Source: Clostridium sp. (GTDB lineage Bacteria > Bacillota > Clostridia > Lachnospirales > Lachnospiraceae). From it: DNA of 50,558 nucleotides. The notes beneath the pieces are model-generated. The model was given only the letters and a program-made list of their open reading frames with translations, did not search any database and was not told the origin of the DNA. The position numbers and the translations under genes were made by a program. Of this stretch, positions 18,009 to 26,436 are shown in pieces. Within the stretch, counting starts at the first letter, position 1. Every line of letters starts with the position of its first letter. Location of the stretch: the NCBI GenBank assembly GCA_023664605.1, contig JAMPFF010000018.1, positions 1 through 50,558 of the forward strand, in the 5' to 3' direction.

Positions 18009-18199
18009 ATTACAGGTGTCCTTCCTGCTTTATGAGAGATTTGGATATCGATATGTTTTATGATAAGGATAAGAAAGAATATCACTGCATCCGCTGTCAG
18101 TATGTAGGAACGGAAGAAGATGTTTTAGAGAAAAACGAACTCGTGCGTTTCCGTTACAAGGATGCGATGAAGAGATTTACAAAGTTCGATTTTGACTAA
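17981..18199 (+). CDS. Small zinc-ribbon protein
   Basis: 72 residues with CPSC (about 13-16) and CIRC (about 36-39) forming one zinc ribbon, followed by a charged helical tail. It starts inside the end of the preceding gene (28-bp overlap, different frame) with a strong AGGAGG (17965-17970) 10 bases before the ATG, so it is a real coupled gene and not a shadow. The role is unknown; zinc ribbons of this size often serve in nucleic-acid or protein binding. Confidence 0.8.
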   Translation: MAQSGKGKLNYRCPSCFMRDLDIDMFYDKDKKEYHCIRCQYVGTEEDVLEKNELVRFRYKDAMKRFTKFDFD

Positions 18200-18235
18200 A
18201 TCGGGCTGAAAGTATCCAGGGCAAGGAGACCGAAT

Positions 18236-19342
18236 ATGGAATTTTTAAAGGGCGCGGATATATCTTCTTTAAAAGAAGTGGAGAGTTTAGGTGGGAAGTT
18301 TTATGACAAGGGCGTGGAAAAAGATGCGCTTGCGATTCTGCAAAGCTATGGCATGAATGCGATACGTCTCAGACTGTGGAACGACCCCTATACGGAGGAT
18401 GGGAAGCCGTACGGCGCGGGTACAAACGATTTGCCGACGACGATAGAGCTGACGAAAAGGGCTTTGGATATGGGGATGGAAGCGCTGTTGGACTTTCAGT
18501 ACAGCGATTTCTGGGCTGATCCCGGCAAACAGAGAGTTCCTAAGGCATGGCGCGGCATGAATTTAGAGCAGTTGGAAGAGGCGGTCTATGAGTATACGAA
18601 AGACACGCTTATGGAAATGAAAAGGCGGAATGCTTTTCCGACGCTGGTGCAGGTGGGCAATGAGGTGACAAACGGCATCCTCTGGCCCTATGGTAAAGTG
18701 CCGGACTACGACAATTTGGCGCGCCTTTTAAACGCCGGCATAAAAGGCGTCAGGGCTGTGGATAAAGATATCCCGGTGATGATTCATCTGGATAACGGCG
18801 GCAATAACGCCCTCTACCGCGAATGGTTCGACCATTTCATGGAAAAAGGCGAGGATTTTGATATTATCGGTCTGTCTTATTATCCGTTCTGGCACGGCTC
18901 GCTGGACGATTTGAGCAATAACATGAACGATATTGCACTCCGTTATGGCAAAGAACTGATGCTTGTGGAAGTTTCCATGGGATATACGATGGAGGACTAT
19001 GCTTCCTATGAGAAGCTTGCGCCGCATGAAAGAAAAGGAATGGCGACTAAACCGGAACTGGCGGCGAAAATAGAATATCCGATGAGCAAGGAAGGGCAGA
19101 AAGCCTTTTTGGAAGATTTGTTTATGCGCATGAAAAAAGTGCCGGATGGTAAAATGCGCGGTTTCTTCTACTGGGAGGCGGCATGGATTCCGGTAGCCGG
19201 AAGCGGCTGGGCGTCCGATGAGGCGATTGCCTATATGGAGGAAAAAGGACCGGGCGGCAACGAATGGGCAAATCAGGCGTTATTTGATTATGACGGGAAC
19301 GCGCTTCCCGCATTAGAGGCAGTCAGAGACTTTACCTTTTGA
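18236..19342 (+). CDS. GH53 arabinogalactan endo-beta-1,4-galactanase, intracellular form
   Basis: GH53 enzymes cleave beta-1,4-galactan, the side chain of pectin. 368 residues with family motifs: DISSL at the start, NAIRLRLWNDP, LDFQYSDFWADPGKQ, VQVGNEVTNG with acid/base E143, IIGLSYYPFW, LVEVSMGY with nucleophile E245, and FFYWEAAWIP near the end. There is no signal peptide, whereas most characterised GH53 enzymes are secreted, so this one likely acts on imported galacto-oligosaccharides. CAAGGAG precedes the ATG. The last 11 bases overlap the convergent LacI gene tail to tail. Confidence 0.9.
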   Translation: MEFLKGADISSLKEVESLGGKFYDKGVEKDALAILQSYGMNAIRLRLWNDPYTEDGKPYGAGTNDLPTTIELTKRALDMGMEALLDFQYSDFWADPGKQRVPKAWRGMNLEQLEEAVYEYTKDTLMEMKRRNAFPTLVQVGNEVTNGILWPYGKVPDYDNLARLLNAGIKGVRAVDKDIPVMIHLDNGGNNALYREWFDHFMEKGEDFDIIGLSYYPFWHGSLDDLSNNMNDIALRYGKELMLVEVSMGYTMEDYASYEKLAPHERKGMATKPELAAKIEYPMSKEGQKAFLEDLFMRMKKVPDGKMRGFFYWEAAWIPVAGSGWASDEAIAYMEEKGPGGNEWANQALFDYDGNALPALEAVRDFTF

Positions 19343-20327
19343 CGGGAGCGGTTGAATTTCTGATAATCAGCTGCGGGCGCAGCAGGTTCTTACTGACGGA
19401 GACATGGTTGATAATGGAATTTAACGTATAAAAGCCGCATTTGCCAAGTTCAATCCGTTCCTGCCTTATAGTTGTTAAAGGAGGATTTAACTTAGCGGAT
19501 ATCGGGATATCGTCAAAACCGATGATGCTGACGTCCTCCGGCACACGATAACCGAGGGAAAGGCATTCCGTAAGGACGCCGGAGGCAAGCAGATCGTTCC
19601 CGCAGATAATAGCGGTAACGCCAAGGGAAAGCAGATTTGCAACGTGTTCTTTTGCCGCGGCGGCAACATAGTAGCCGTAGGGCATCCATTTTTCATCGAT
19701 GGACAGGTTATGCGCGTTCATGCTTTCGATATAAGCCTGACGGCGCTGTTCCGTTATCATGGAATGCGCCGAGCCGCTAATCATGGCGATTTTGCTGTGA
19801 CCGAGGGAAATGAGATGCTCGATGGCGTCGTCGATGCCCTCGAAACTGTCAGTGCCGATATAGCTGACATTGGGATTTTTACGGACATAGTTATCAAACA
19901 GCGTTGTGGGGATGGATGTTGTGTTTAGCTGTGACATCCAAGCGTCCTGTAGGGCAAAGCCGACAAGAAACGCGCCAACGTAACTGTTTTTTAACATAAA
20001 GGTATCATATTTTTCCTGTATTTGAAATTCAGGAGTAACAGGTGTTATGACAACATCATAGTGAGCGGGGTAGGCAGCCTGACGAAAGCCCAGAATAATA
20101 TCGTAGCCGAATTGTTCGGGGGATTCATAAGCCATATTTTCGATAAAGATGCAGAGTTTGCGGTTATCTTTCGTGCGCATCTGTCTGGGCATATATTCCA
20201 TTTCAACGGCGGTTTCCAGTACGGTCTGGCGGAGCTGCTCGCTGATATCGCTCGCGCCGTTTAACCCTTTGGAGACAGTTCCCGTGGAAATGCCCAGTTT
20301 GTCCGCGATGTCTTTGATGGTTGCCAT
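19332..20327 (-). CDS. LacI-family transcriptional regulator
   Basis: 331 residues with the LacI DNA-binding head (TIKDIADKLGISTGTVSKGLNG) and hinge, then a sugar-sensing domain. AAGGAAAAAG precedes the ATG. A perfect promoter (TTGAAA-N17-TATAAT) lies upstream on the minus strand. It is divergent from the sugar ABC transporter genes, the usual arrangement for a local repressor of that transporter, and a LacI-like imperfect palindrome lies at the transporter's predicted start site. The residue after the recognition helix is SKGLNG where VSRVLNG is more common, which may reflect an altered operator. Confidence 0.92.
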   Translation of the reverse strand: MATIKDIADKLGISTGTVSKGLNGASDISEQLRQTVLETAVEMEYMPRQMRTKDNRKLCIFIENMAYESPEQFGYDIILGFRQAAYPAHYDVVITPVTPEFQIQEKYDTFMLKNSYVGAFLVGFALQDAWMSQLNTTSIPTTLFDNYVRKNPNVSYIGTDSFEGIDDAIEHLISLGHSKIAMISGSAHSMITEQRRQAYIESMNAHNLSIDEKWMPYGYYVAAAAKEHVANLLSLGVTAIICGNDLLASGVLTECLSLGYRVPEDVSIIGFDDIPISAKLNPPLTTIRQERIELGKCGFYTLNSIINHVSVSKNLLRPQLIIRNSTAPVKR

Positions 20328-20373
20328 AGTCTTTTTCCTTGTTATGTGATAGTCGTTATTTTAAAGTCATATT

Positions 20374-20402
20374 ATTATATAAAAAAATACGGGCGTTTTC
20401 AA
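20374..20402 (-). promoter_or_regulatory. Sigma-A promoter of the minus-strand LacI gene
   Basis: Read on the minus strand, TTGAAA (20402-20397) and TATAAT (20379-20374) are exactly 17 bases apart, about 46 bases before the ATG at 20327. Confidence 0.8.
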
Positions 20403-20493
20403 GGAAGAAGCGTTAGGATTGTCATAATTACCAAAAATTACCTTGAAAAACAGGCATTAATTACAAAAGAAAATGTCAAGAATGAAAGTATGG

Positions 20494-20522
20494 TTGACAA
20501 AATGCTGAAAAAATGATACATT
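20494..20522 (+). promoter_or_regulatory. Promoter of the sugar ABC transporter operon
   Basis: TTGACA (20494-20499), a 17-base spacer ending in an extended -10 TGA, and TACATT (20517-20522). The start would be near 20529, giving a leader of about 80 bases. The leader also holds an AT-rich inverted repeat (AAATATTT at 20544 and 20560). Confidence 0.65.
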
Positions 20523-20531
20523 TATTATGTG

Positions 20532-20543
20532 CGAAAGTTTACG
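20532..20543. promoter_or_regulatory. Candidate operator for the divergent LacI regulator
   Basis: CGAAAGTTTACG is an imperfect palindrome (8 of 12 positions symmetric) that resembles LacI-family half-sites. It lies at the predicted transcription start of the transporter operon. A single imperfect site, so tentative. Confidence 0.35.
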
Positions 20544-20606
20544 AAATATTTATGAAAATAAATATTTGTAAATAAAATCAAGAAATGAAAGAGAGAGGAA
20601 AAAGTT

Positions 20607-21938
20607 ATGAAGAAAAAAGTATTAGCATCATTACTTGCAGCAACAATGGTTGCCTCCAGTCTCGTTGGATGCGGAAATTCTTCCGACGGCGCGACGGGGG
20701 GGGATTCATCAGCTTCTAATGGTTCTTCCGCTTCATCGTCAGATGGCGGTAGCGCATCAACAGACAGCGGCAGCGCTGAGATTACAGATTATGGTTCAGG
20801 TACCATTACCATCTGGGTTGCTGAGGCTGTTGTGGATTTTACCAAGCAGGCGGCAGATGAATTTATTGCGGCAAATCCTGATTATTCGGGTTATACGATT
20901 AGTGTAGAGCCTGTTGGTGAAGGCGATGCGGCAGGTAACATGATTACTGACGTTGAAGGCGGCGCGGACATTTACGGTTTTGCACAGGACCAGATTACGC
21001 GTCTTGTTTCCGCGGGTGCGTTAGCTCCTGTCATTGGCGATAGTGCAAGCTTTGTAAGCGAGCAGAACGATGCGGGCGCGGCAAGCGCGGCAGTAGTTGG
21101 CGGTACGACATATGCGTATCCGATGACTTCCGATAACGGTTACTTCTTATATTATGACAGCAGTGTTGTAAAAGACCCGTCGTCATTAGAAGCAATCGTT
21201 GCAGATTGTGAAGCGGCAGGAAAGAATTTCTATATGGAAATCAACTCCGGATGGTACCAGCCGGCATTCTTCTTTGCTACAGGATGTACTTTAACATATG
21301 ATACGGATGACGCAGGTAATTTTACAGCTTGCAACATCGATTATGTATCTGACAAAGGTCTTGTTGCATTAAAAGAGATGATTGAACTGGCTTCATCTTC
21401 TTCATTCCAGAACGGTTCTTCCGTAGATGATGGAACAAACATCGGCGCTATCATCGATGGTACATGGGATTCCGAATCTGCAAAAGCAACGTTCGGCGAC
21501 AACTATGCTTGTACGAAGCTTCCTATGTTCGAGGGCTCTGACGGTCAGACCTATCAGCTCAGCGGTTTCGGCGGATTCAAGTTATTAGGTATCAAACCGC
21601 AGGAAGAGGCAGGCAAATTGGCAGTATGCCACGCGCTTGCACAATATCTGACAAGTACGGATGTACAGCTTTCACGTTACAATGCAGTAGGCTGGGGTCC
21701 TTCCAATGTAGCGGCGCAGCAGGATTCCGCAGTACAGTCTGACGAAGCGTTATCCGCATTAGCGGCTCAGCTTGCATATACCATTCCGCAGGGTAATTAT
21801 CCCGGTGATTACTGGACATTGGCAACAGCGCTTGGTGATGATGTTGTGACAGGCACATTGAGCGCATCTACCAGCGATGATGATTTGACAGCGGCGCTTC
21901 AGAAATTCCAGGATACTTGCATTTCATATGCACAATAA
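20607..21938 (+). CDS. Sugar ABC transporter substrate-binding lipoprotein (MalE-like)
   Basis: 443 residues. The N-terminus is a lipoprotein signal with LVGC (acylated C22), followed by a Ser/Gly/Asp-rich linker (about 23-60) and a family 1 solute-binding domain (IWVAEAVVDFTKQAADEF, later NGYFLYYDSSVV, GTWDSE and ALAQYLTS). It captures an oligosaccharide outside the membrane and hands it to the two permeases downstream. GAGAGGAAAA precedes the ATG. No ATPase gene is nearby, so a shared MsmK-type ATPase elsewhere is expected. GH13 downstream favours maltodextrin and GH53 nearby favours galacto-oligosaccharides; the sequence does not decide. Confidence 0.9.
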   Translation: MKKKVLASLLAATMVASSLVGCGNSSDGATGGDSSASNGSSASSSDGGSASTDSGSAEITDYGSGTITIWVAEAVVDFTKQAADEFIAANPDYSGYTISVEPVGEGDAAGNMITDVEGGADIYGFAQDQITRLVSAGALAPVIGDSASFVSEQNDAGAASAAVVGGTTYAYPMTSDNGYFLYYDSSVVKDPSSLEAIVADCEAAGKNFYMEINSGWYQPAFFFATGCTLTYDTDDAGNFTACNIDYVSDKGLVALKEMIELASSSSFQNGSSVDDGTNIGAIIDGTWDSESAKATFGDNYACTKLPMFEGSDGQTYQLSGFGGFKLLGIKPQEEAGKLAVCHALAQYLTSTDVQLSRYNAVGWGPSNVAAQQDSAVQSDEALSALAAQLAYTIPQGNYPGDYWTLATALGDDVVTGTLSASTSDDDLTAALQKFQDTCISYAQ

Positions 21939-21940
21939 TA

Positions 21941-22054
21941 GTGTGAAGAGAAGTTCTAATGACATCGCATCATAGGATGCGATGCCAAGAACTTCTACGA
22001 TTTGCGAGGCAAATCTTCTTCACACAAGAGAATGCCCGGAATACGGGCATTCTC
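21941..22054 (+). other. Densely folded spacer between binding-protein and permease genes
   Basis: An outer stem GTGTGAAGA (21941-21949) with TCTTCACAC (22017-22025) encloses two arms. The first pairs GAAGTTCT with AGAACTTC and, inside, CATCGCATC with GATGCGATG around a 4-base loop. The second pairs GATTTGC with GCAAATC around GAG. A separate perfect 11-bp hairpin follows (GAGAATGCCCG, 22028-22038, with CGGGCATTCTC, 22044-22054). No T-run follows, so it is more likely an RNA-stability or processing element than a terminator. Confidence 0.65.
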
Positions 22055-22125
22055 CAATTAAAAATTAAAAAGAGCAGGGATTAACGGGCAATAGTAGAAA
22101 CACACAGTTGGGAGGGATTTTCAGG

Positions 22126-23490
22126 ATGAGAAAATTTTTCAGCGGGGTTGGAGCTGATTTGAAAGAAATCGGTCTGACGTTTAAAGAGGGGGATTGGAAA
22201 ACCAAAGTATCCTTTCTGGTTATGGGTTTTGGACCTCTTATGCGTAAGCAGTTTTTGCGTGGAATTGCACTTTTGGCGATAGAAGTATTGTTCATTGTCT
22301 ATATGGTGAGTTTCGGATGGGGATATCTGAAAGATATAGGCACGCTGGGAACCGTTGCGAGGGTTATGAATAATGACGGAACCTACTCCTATAATGATAA
22401 CAGTTTCTTTATTTTGATGTATAGCATTATGTCATTGATGATAATTGTGGCATTTATCTTTATGTGGAGAATCAATGTCAGGGTCAATCGGAATGAAGAG
22501 AAGCTGCTGGCGGAAGGAAAGCCGCTTGCTACGGTAAAGCAGGATTTACATTCTCTGTTAGATTCTCATTTTGATAAGACATTGTTGACACTGCCTGTTT
22601 TGGGCGTATTCATCTTTACGGTATTACCGATTATTTTCATGATTTGCGTTGCGTTTACGAATTATGATGCAAATCATCAGCCGCCGACTAATTTATTTTC
22701 ATGGGTGGGGCTGGAAAACTTTAAGAATCTGTTCTCCTTTGGCACAACGGGATTTGGATCTACATTTTTAATCGTGCTGAGTTGGACGTTGATATGGGCT
22801 TTTTTTGCAACATTCCTGACCTATTTCTGCGGCATGGGCGTTGCAATTCTGATAAATAAAAAGGGAATTAAATTCAAAAAACTCTGGAGAACCATACTGG
22901 TTATGACCATCGCTGTTCCCCAGTTCGTATCCCTTTTGTATGTATATAAGATGTTTGCAAGCGATGGATTGGTCAATACTTATCTGATGAAATGGGGTTG
23001 GATTAGTTCAGCGATTCCGTTTTGGACAAATGCGACTCTGGCAAAGATTATGATTATCGTTATCAATCTTTGGATTGGTATTCCTTATACGATGTTGATT
23101 ATGACAGGTTTGTTGATGAATATTCCGGAGGACTTATACGAGAGCGCAAGAATCGACGGAGCGAACGGGTTCCAGATGTTTAAAAGCATCACGCTTCCCT
23201 ATATGTTCTTTGTAACAGGACCGTTCCTTTTGACGCAGTTTACAGGAAACCTGAATAACTTCAACGTTATTTATCTGTTGACGACAGGTAATCCAATGTC
23301 ATTGAATCTTTCTAACAATGCGGGTTATACGGATTTGCTGGTTACTTGGCTGTATAAACTGACAGTAGATGATACGAACTATAGGATGGCTGCTGTCATT
23401 GGTATTTTGGTGTTCGTTGTTACGGCAGTAATTTCGCTGGTTGTATACGGTATGCTGCCATCTGTTAAGGATGAGGAGGGATTCCAATAA
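22126..23490 (+). CDS. Sugar ABC transporter permease (MalF-like)
   Basis: 454 residues from the ATG at 22126 behind GGAGGG (22111-22116); an upstream TTG in frame overlaps that site. The N-terminus carries a cytoplasmic stretch and extra hydrophobic segments (about 45-70 and 95-115) before the usual six-helix permease core, as in MalF/MdxF/GanP-type subunits. The EAA-type loop that contacts the ATPase is visible (YESARIDGANGFQMFKSITLP). It forms the membrane channel with the next gene, whose ATG overlaps this stop by one base. Confidence 0.92.
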   Translation: MRKFFSGVGADLKEIGLTFKEGDWKTKVSFLVMGFGPLMRKQFLRGIALLAIEVLFIVYMVSFGWGYLKDIGTLGTVARVMNNDGTYSYNDNSFFILMYSIMSLMIIVAFIFMWRINVRVNRNEEKLLAEGKPLATVKQDLHSLLDSHFDKTLLTLPVLGVFIFTVLPIIFMICVAFTNYDANHQPPTNLFSWVGLENFKNLFSFGTTGFGSTFLIVLSWTLIWAFFATFLTYFCGMGVAILINKKGIKFKKLWRTILVMTIAVPQFVSLLYVYKMFASDGLVNTYLMKWGWISSAIPFWTNATLAKIMIIVINLWIGIPYTMLIMTGLLMNIPEDLYESARIDGANGFQMFKSITLPYMFFVTGPFLLTQFTGNLNNFNVIYLLTTGNPMSLNLSNNAGYTDLLVTWLYKLTVDDTNYRMAAVIGILVFVVTAVISLVVYGMLPSVKDEEGFQ

Positions 23491-24353
23491 TGAGCGGTTC
23501 TATGAAAACAAAAAGAAAAATAAGCAATGCAGTTACCTATGCAGTATTAATTATTCTTAGTATTATTTGGTTATTCCCATTCGTGTGTCTGTTTTTACAG
23601 AGCCTTCGTTCCTTTACCGAAGGAGGCGGCGGTATGGTAGATTATCTGCTTCCGAAACAGTTCTCACTGGACTCTTATACATGGCTGTTTAGCGCAGATT
23701 CCAAGTTCGTACGCTGGTATGGGAATACGTTGACGATTGCTGTTTTTGTAGCAATTTTGCAGACGATTGTGGTATTGTGCGTAAGTTACGCGCTGTCACG
23801 TATGCGTTTTAAAGGACGTACGCTGTTGATGAGATTCTGGCTGATTCTGGGAATGTTCCCCGGATTCCTTACCATGATTTGTCTCTATTTCCTGTTAAAA
23901 CAGTTTGGTATGACGCAGGCGGGCGCGATTCCGGGCTTGATTCTGATTTCGGTAGCTAGTTCCGGTATGGGGTATTATGTAACAAAGGGTTACTTTGATA
24001 CGATTCCGAAAGCGCTTGACGAGGCGGCAAGAATCGACGGCGCTTCCAGGGCAAGGGTATTTTTTACGATGATTATCCCGATGTCGAAGCCAATTATCAT
24101 TTATGCGGCGTTGGTTGCATTTATGGCGCCGTGGTGTGATTATGTATTTGCTTCCTATGTTGCTTTCGGTTATTCCGACAGCTACAACGTAGCCGTGGCA
24201 TTGCGTAACTGGGTATGGACCAACGACTATCAGGGCTATTTCACAAGATTCTGTGCGGGCGGTATTCTGGTAGCAATACCGGTTACAATCCTTTTCATGT
24301 GCTTGCAGAAGTACTATGTAGAAGGTGTTACAGGCGGCGCTGTAAAGGGCTAA
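23490..24353 (+). CDS. Sugar ABC transporter permease (MalG-like)
   Basis: 287 residues, six transmembrane helices, with the EAA loop (DEAARIDGASRARVFFTMIIP) that docks to the ATPase. The ATG overlaps the previous stop (TAATG) and GAGGAGGG lies just upstream, so the two permeases should be made in equal amounts. MalG/MdxG/GanQ proteins have this size. A terminator hairpin follows 27 bases after the stop. Confidence 0.93.
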   Translation: MSGSMKTKRKISNAVTYAVLIILSIIWLFPFVCLFLQSLRSFTEGGGGMVDYLLPKQFSLDSYTWLFSADSKFVRWYGNTLTIAVFVAILQTIVVLCVSYALSRMRFKGRTLLMRFWLILGMFPGFLTMICLYFLLKQFGMTQAGAIPGLILISVASSGMGYYVTKGYFDTIPKALDEAARIDGASRARVFFTMIIPMSKPIIIYAALVAFMAPWCDYVFASYVAFGYSDSYNVAVALRNWVWTNDYQGYFTRFCAGGILVAIPVTILFMCLQKYYVEGVTGGAVKG

Positions 24354-24379
24354 ATTTTACCGGCATTTATAATAATCAT

Positions 24380-24413
24380 AAAATGCAGACTGTCTACGGG
24401 CGGTCTGCATTTT
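24380..24413. terminator. Intrinsic terminator after the permease genes
   Basis: AAAATGCAGAC (24380-24390) pairs with GTCTGCATTTT (24403-24413) around a 12-base loop. The A/T ends of the stem give short T-runs in both directions. The GH13 gene after it may be read by partial readthrough, since no clear promoter is seen in between. Confidence 0.65.
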
Positions 24414-24437
24414 CCACATCATGAGAAAGGCGGGAGG

Positions 24438-26102
24438 ATGAAAGTGAAAAAGAAAAACGGACGCGGCGGCTGTCGGTGGAAAGTGGCGTTTCTTTTTAGT
24501 ATATTTATATGTACGCTGATAATGACGGCGTGCAGCAAAAGCGGGAGCGCATCGGGGGATATTACCGATGATATTCCGTTACAGATGATAGATGATAATT
24601 ACCGTACCTATTATGAGGTGTTTGTCTATTCTTTTTATGACAGCGACGGAGACGGTATCGGGGATTTACAGGGACTTATTTCCAAGCTGGATTACATTAA
24701 CGATGGAGACGATACGACGGATACGGATTTAGGCTGTAACGGCATCTGGCTGATGCCGATTCACCCGTCTCCGACCTATCATAAATATGACGTTGTGGAT
24801 TATTATGATATTGACCCTGTATACGGTACGCTGGAGGATTTTCAGGAATTTCTGGCGGCGTGTGATAAGAGGGGCATTAAAGTGATTATGGATTTGGTGC
24901 TAAACCATACCTCTTCACAGAATCCGTGGTTTGTGCAGGCGTGCGATTATCTGAAAAATCTGGGAGATAAAGAGCCTGACGCATCGGAGTGTCCTTATGT
25001 TGCATATTACAATTTCTCGAAAGAGGCGCAGTCGGGCTATTGTGCTATAGAGGGAACGGACTGGTACTATGAGGCGCAGTTTTGGAGTGAGATGCCGGAT
25101 TTGAATCTGGGCTGCGATGCGCTCCGTGCGGAAATAGAAGATATTACGAAATATTGGCTGGATATGGGAGTCGGCGGCTTTCGTCTGGATGCGGTGAAAG
25201 AATACTATTCAGGGGATACGCAGGCGAATGTTGCGTTTTTAGAGTGGTTTACGGACGTTGTCAAATCGCAGAAAGAGGACGCCTATCTGGTAGGGGAAGC
25301 GTGGCTTAATATTAATGAATATGCCAAGTATTATGAGAGCGGGATGGACAGTCTTTTTAACTTTGCTTTTGCCGGAGCAGAGGGCGTGATTGCCAAGGCA
25401 ATGAACACCTCATCCGCTGAACAGTACGGAAAGGTCAATCAGTCTTTGCAGAGCACGTTTGGACAGTATAATGAGAACTATATTGATGCGCCTTTTTATA
25501 CGAATCATGATATGCCCAGAAGCGCGGGCTATTATGTCGGGGAAAATGCCGAAAATAAGACGAAACTTGCAGGCGCGATGAACATTTTTATGGGCGGTTC
25601 CGCTTTTATCTATTACGGAGAGGAACTGGGCATGAAAGGTTCCGGCAAGGATGAAAATAAGCGTGCGCCGATGTATTGGAGTAAGAATGCCGACAGCGAG
25701 GGGATGTGCGACGGACCTGCGGATATGGACGATTTCGAGATGAAATATGATAGCCTGGAGGAGCAGGAAAAGGACGATACTTCTATTTATCAGTATTATA
25801 AGAAAGCTGTTAAAATCCGCAATCAAAACCCGGAAATTGCAAGAGGCAGCGTGGAATATTTGGAAGATATTTCTAATAAGAATTTCTGCGTTTTGAAAAA
25901 AACATGGAACGATTCTGAAATTATATTGATTTTCCACACGGGAGCGGAGACGGAAAATTTTGACGTAACGGAACTTACCGTGAACGGAAAGGAAATTTCC
26001 AATGACAGCGTCCGCGCCATGTTAGAGAGCGGAGAAGAACATATTGCGCTGGAAAACGGACAGGCTCTAATGCCGGGTTATTCGGCGCTTGTGCTGAAAT
26101 AG
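24438..26102 (+). CDS. GH13 alpha-amylase family lipoprotein
   Basis: 554 residues. A lipoprotein signal with MTAC (acylated C32) anchors it outside the membrane. The GH13 barrel carries all three catalytic residues: nucleophile D251 in GFRLDAVKEYY, acid/base E287 in VGEAW, and D358 in TNHDMPRS, plus DLVLNH near 152-157. A calcium-type loop DSDGDGIGD is at about 68-76. It likely cuts alpha-glucans or maltodextrins at the cell surface for the transporter upstream. Start: the ATG at 24438 has AAAGG 7 bases upstream; the GTG at 24444 is an alternative because GGGAGG abuts the ATG. Confidence 0.93.
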   Translation: MKVKKKNGRGGCRWKVAFLFSIFICTLIMTACSKSGSASGDITDDIPLQMIDDNYRTYYEVFVYSFYDSDGDGIGDLQGLISKLDYINDGDDTTDTDLGCNGIWLMPIHPSPTYHKYDVVDYYDIDPVYGTLEDFQEFLAACDKRGIKVIMDLVLNHTSSQNPWFVQACDYLKNLGDKEPDASECPYVAYYNFSKEAQSGYCAIEGTDWYYEAQFWSEMPDLNLGCDALRAEIEDITKYWLDMGVGGFRLDAVKEYYSGDTQANVAFLEWFTDVVKSQKEDAYLVGEAWLNINEYAKYYESGMDSLFNFAFAGAEGVIAKAMNTSSAEQYGKVNQSLQSTFGQYNENYIDAPFYTNHDMPRSAGYYVGENAENKTKLAGAMNIFMGGSAFIYYGEELGMKGSGKDENKRAPMYWSKNADSEGMCDGPADMDDFEMKYDSLEEQEKDDTSIYQYYKKAVKIRNQNPEIARGSVEYLEDISNKNFCVLKKTWNDSEIILIFHTGAETENFDVTELTVNGKEISNDSVRAMLESGEEHIALENGQALMPGYSALVLK

Positions 26103-26116
26103 CGGGATACAGGCAG

Positions 26117-26158
26117 ACACAACAAAACCCCCGAAAAGTTTCAGGGGTTTCGTTGTGT
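26117..26158. terminator. Hairpin after the GH13 gene, probable terminator
   Basis: ACACAAC and AAACCCC on the left pair with GGGGTTT and GTTGTGT on the right, with one A-C mismatch between the two blocks and a 12-base loop. No T-run follows on the plus strand, so efficiency is uncertain. Confidence 0.5.
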
Positions 26159-26355
26159 AAAAGGGGAATTCTTCCGGAATTGCTATTACCGACTTAGCTT
26201 CCGTGACTAAGTCTGATATAACTATATAATTTTTTTTCGGTTTGGTCTACGAATATATTATAAAAAAATAATACTATATTAGCGTAAAAGGTAGAAATTT
26301 GTCACCCGGAAAAATAAGATTGAAATTTGCAGGCGTTTAGTGTAAAGTATTATTA

Positions 26356-26400
26356 GCATATTTTGGATAGAAACTGTAGGAGGTTTACGTCAAAATATGC
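26356..26400. promoter_or_regulatory. Inverted repeat in the leader of the MFS gene
   Basis: A perfect 10-bp inverted repeat with a 25-base loop that contains AGGAGG (26378-26383). It begins at the predicted transcription start and ends 36 bases before the ATG. It may be an operator or a leader hairpin; the evidence is structural only. Confidence 0.4.
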
Positions 26401-26436
26401 AAATATATTGACTAAAAGTGTAAAGGAAGAGAGAGT

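Larger units (their letters stand above)
26103..26436. other. 334-base intergenic region with hairpins and promoter of the MFS gene
   Basis: It holds a terminator-like hairpin (26117-26158), a second short hairpin GACTTAG/CTAAGTC (26191-26213), an AT-rich stretch, a candidate promoter TTGAAA (26320-26325) N17 TAAAGT (26343-26348), and a perfect 10-bp inverted repeat GCATATTTTG (26356-26365) / CAAAATATGC (26391-26400). No convincing gene is seen. Confidence 0.6.

Noticed and set aside
21941-22054. Reading the folded spacer as an intrinsic terminator
   Set aside because: No T-run follows any stem and the permease genes have no other obvious promoter, so full termination is unlikely.
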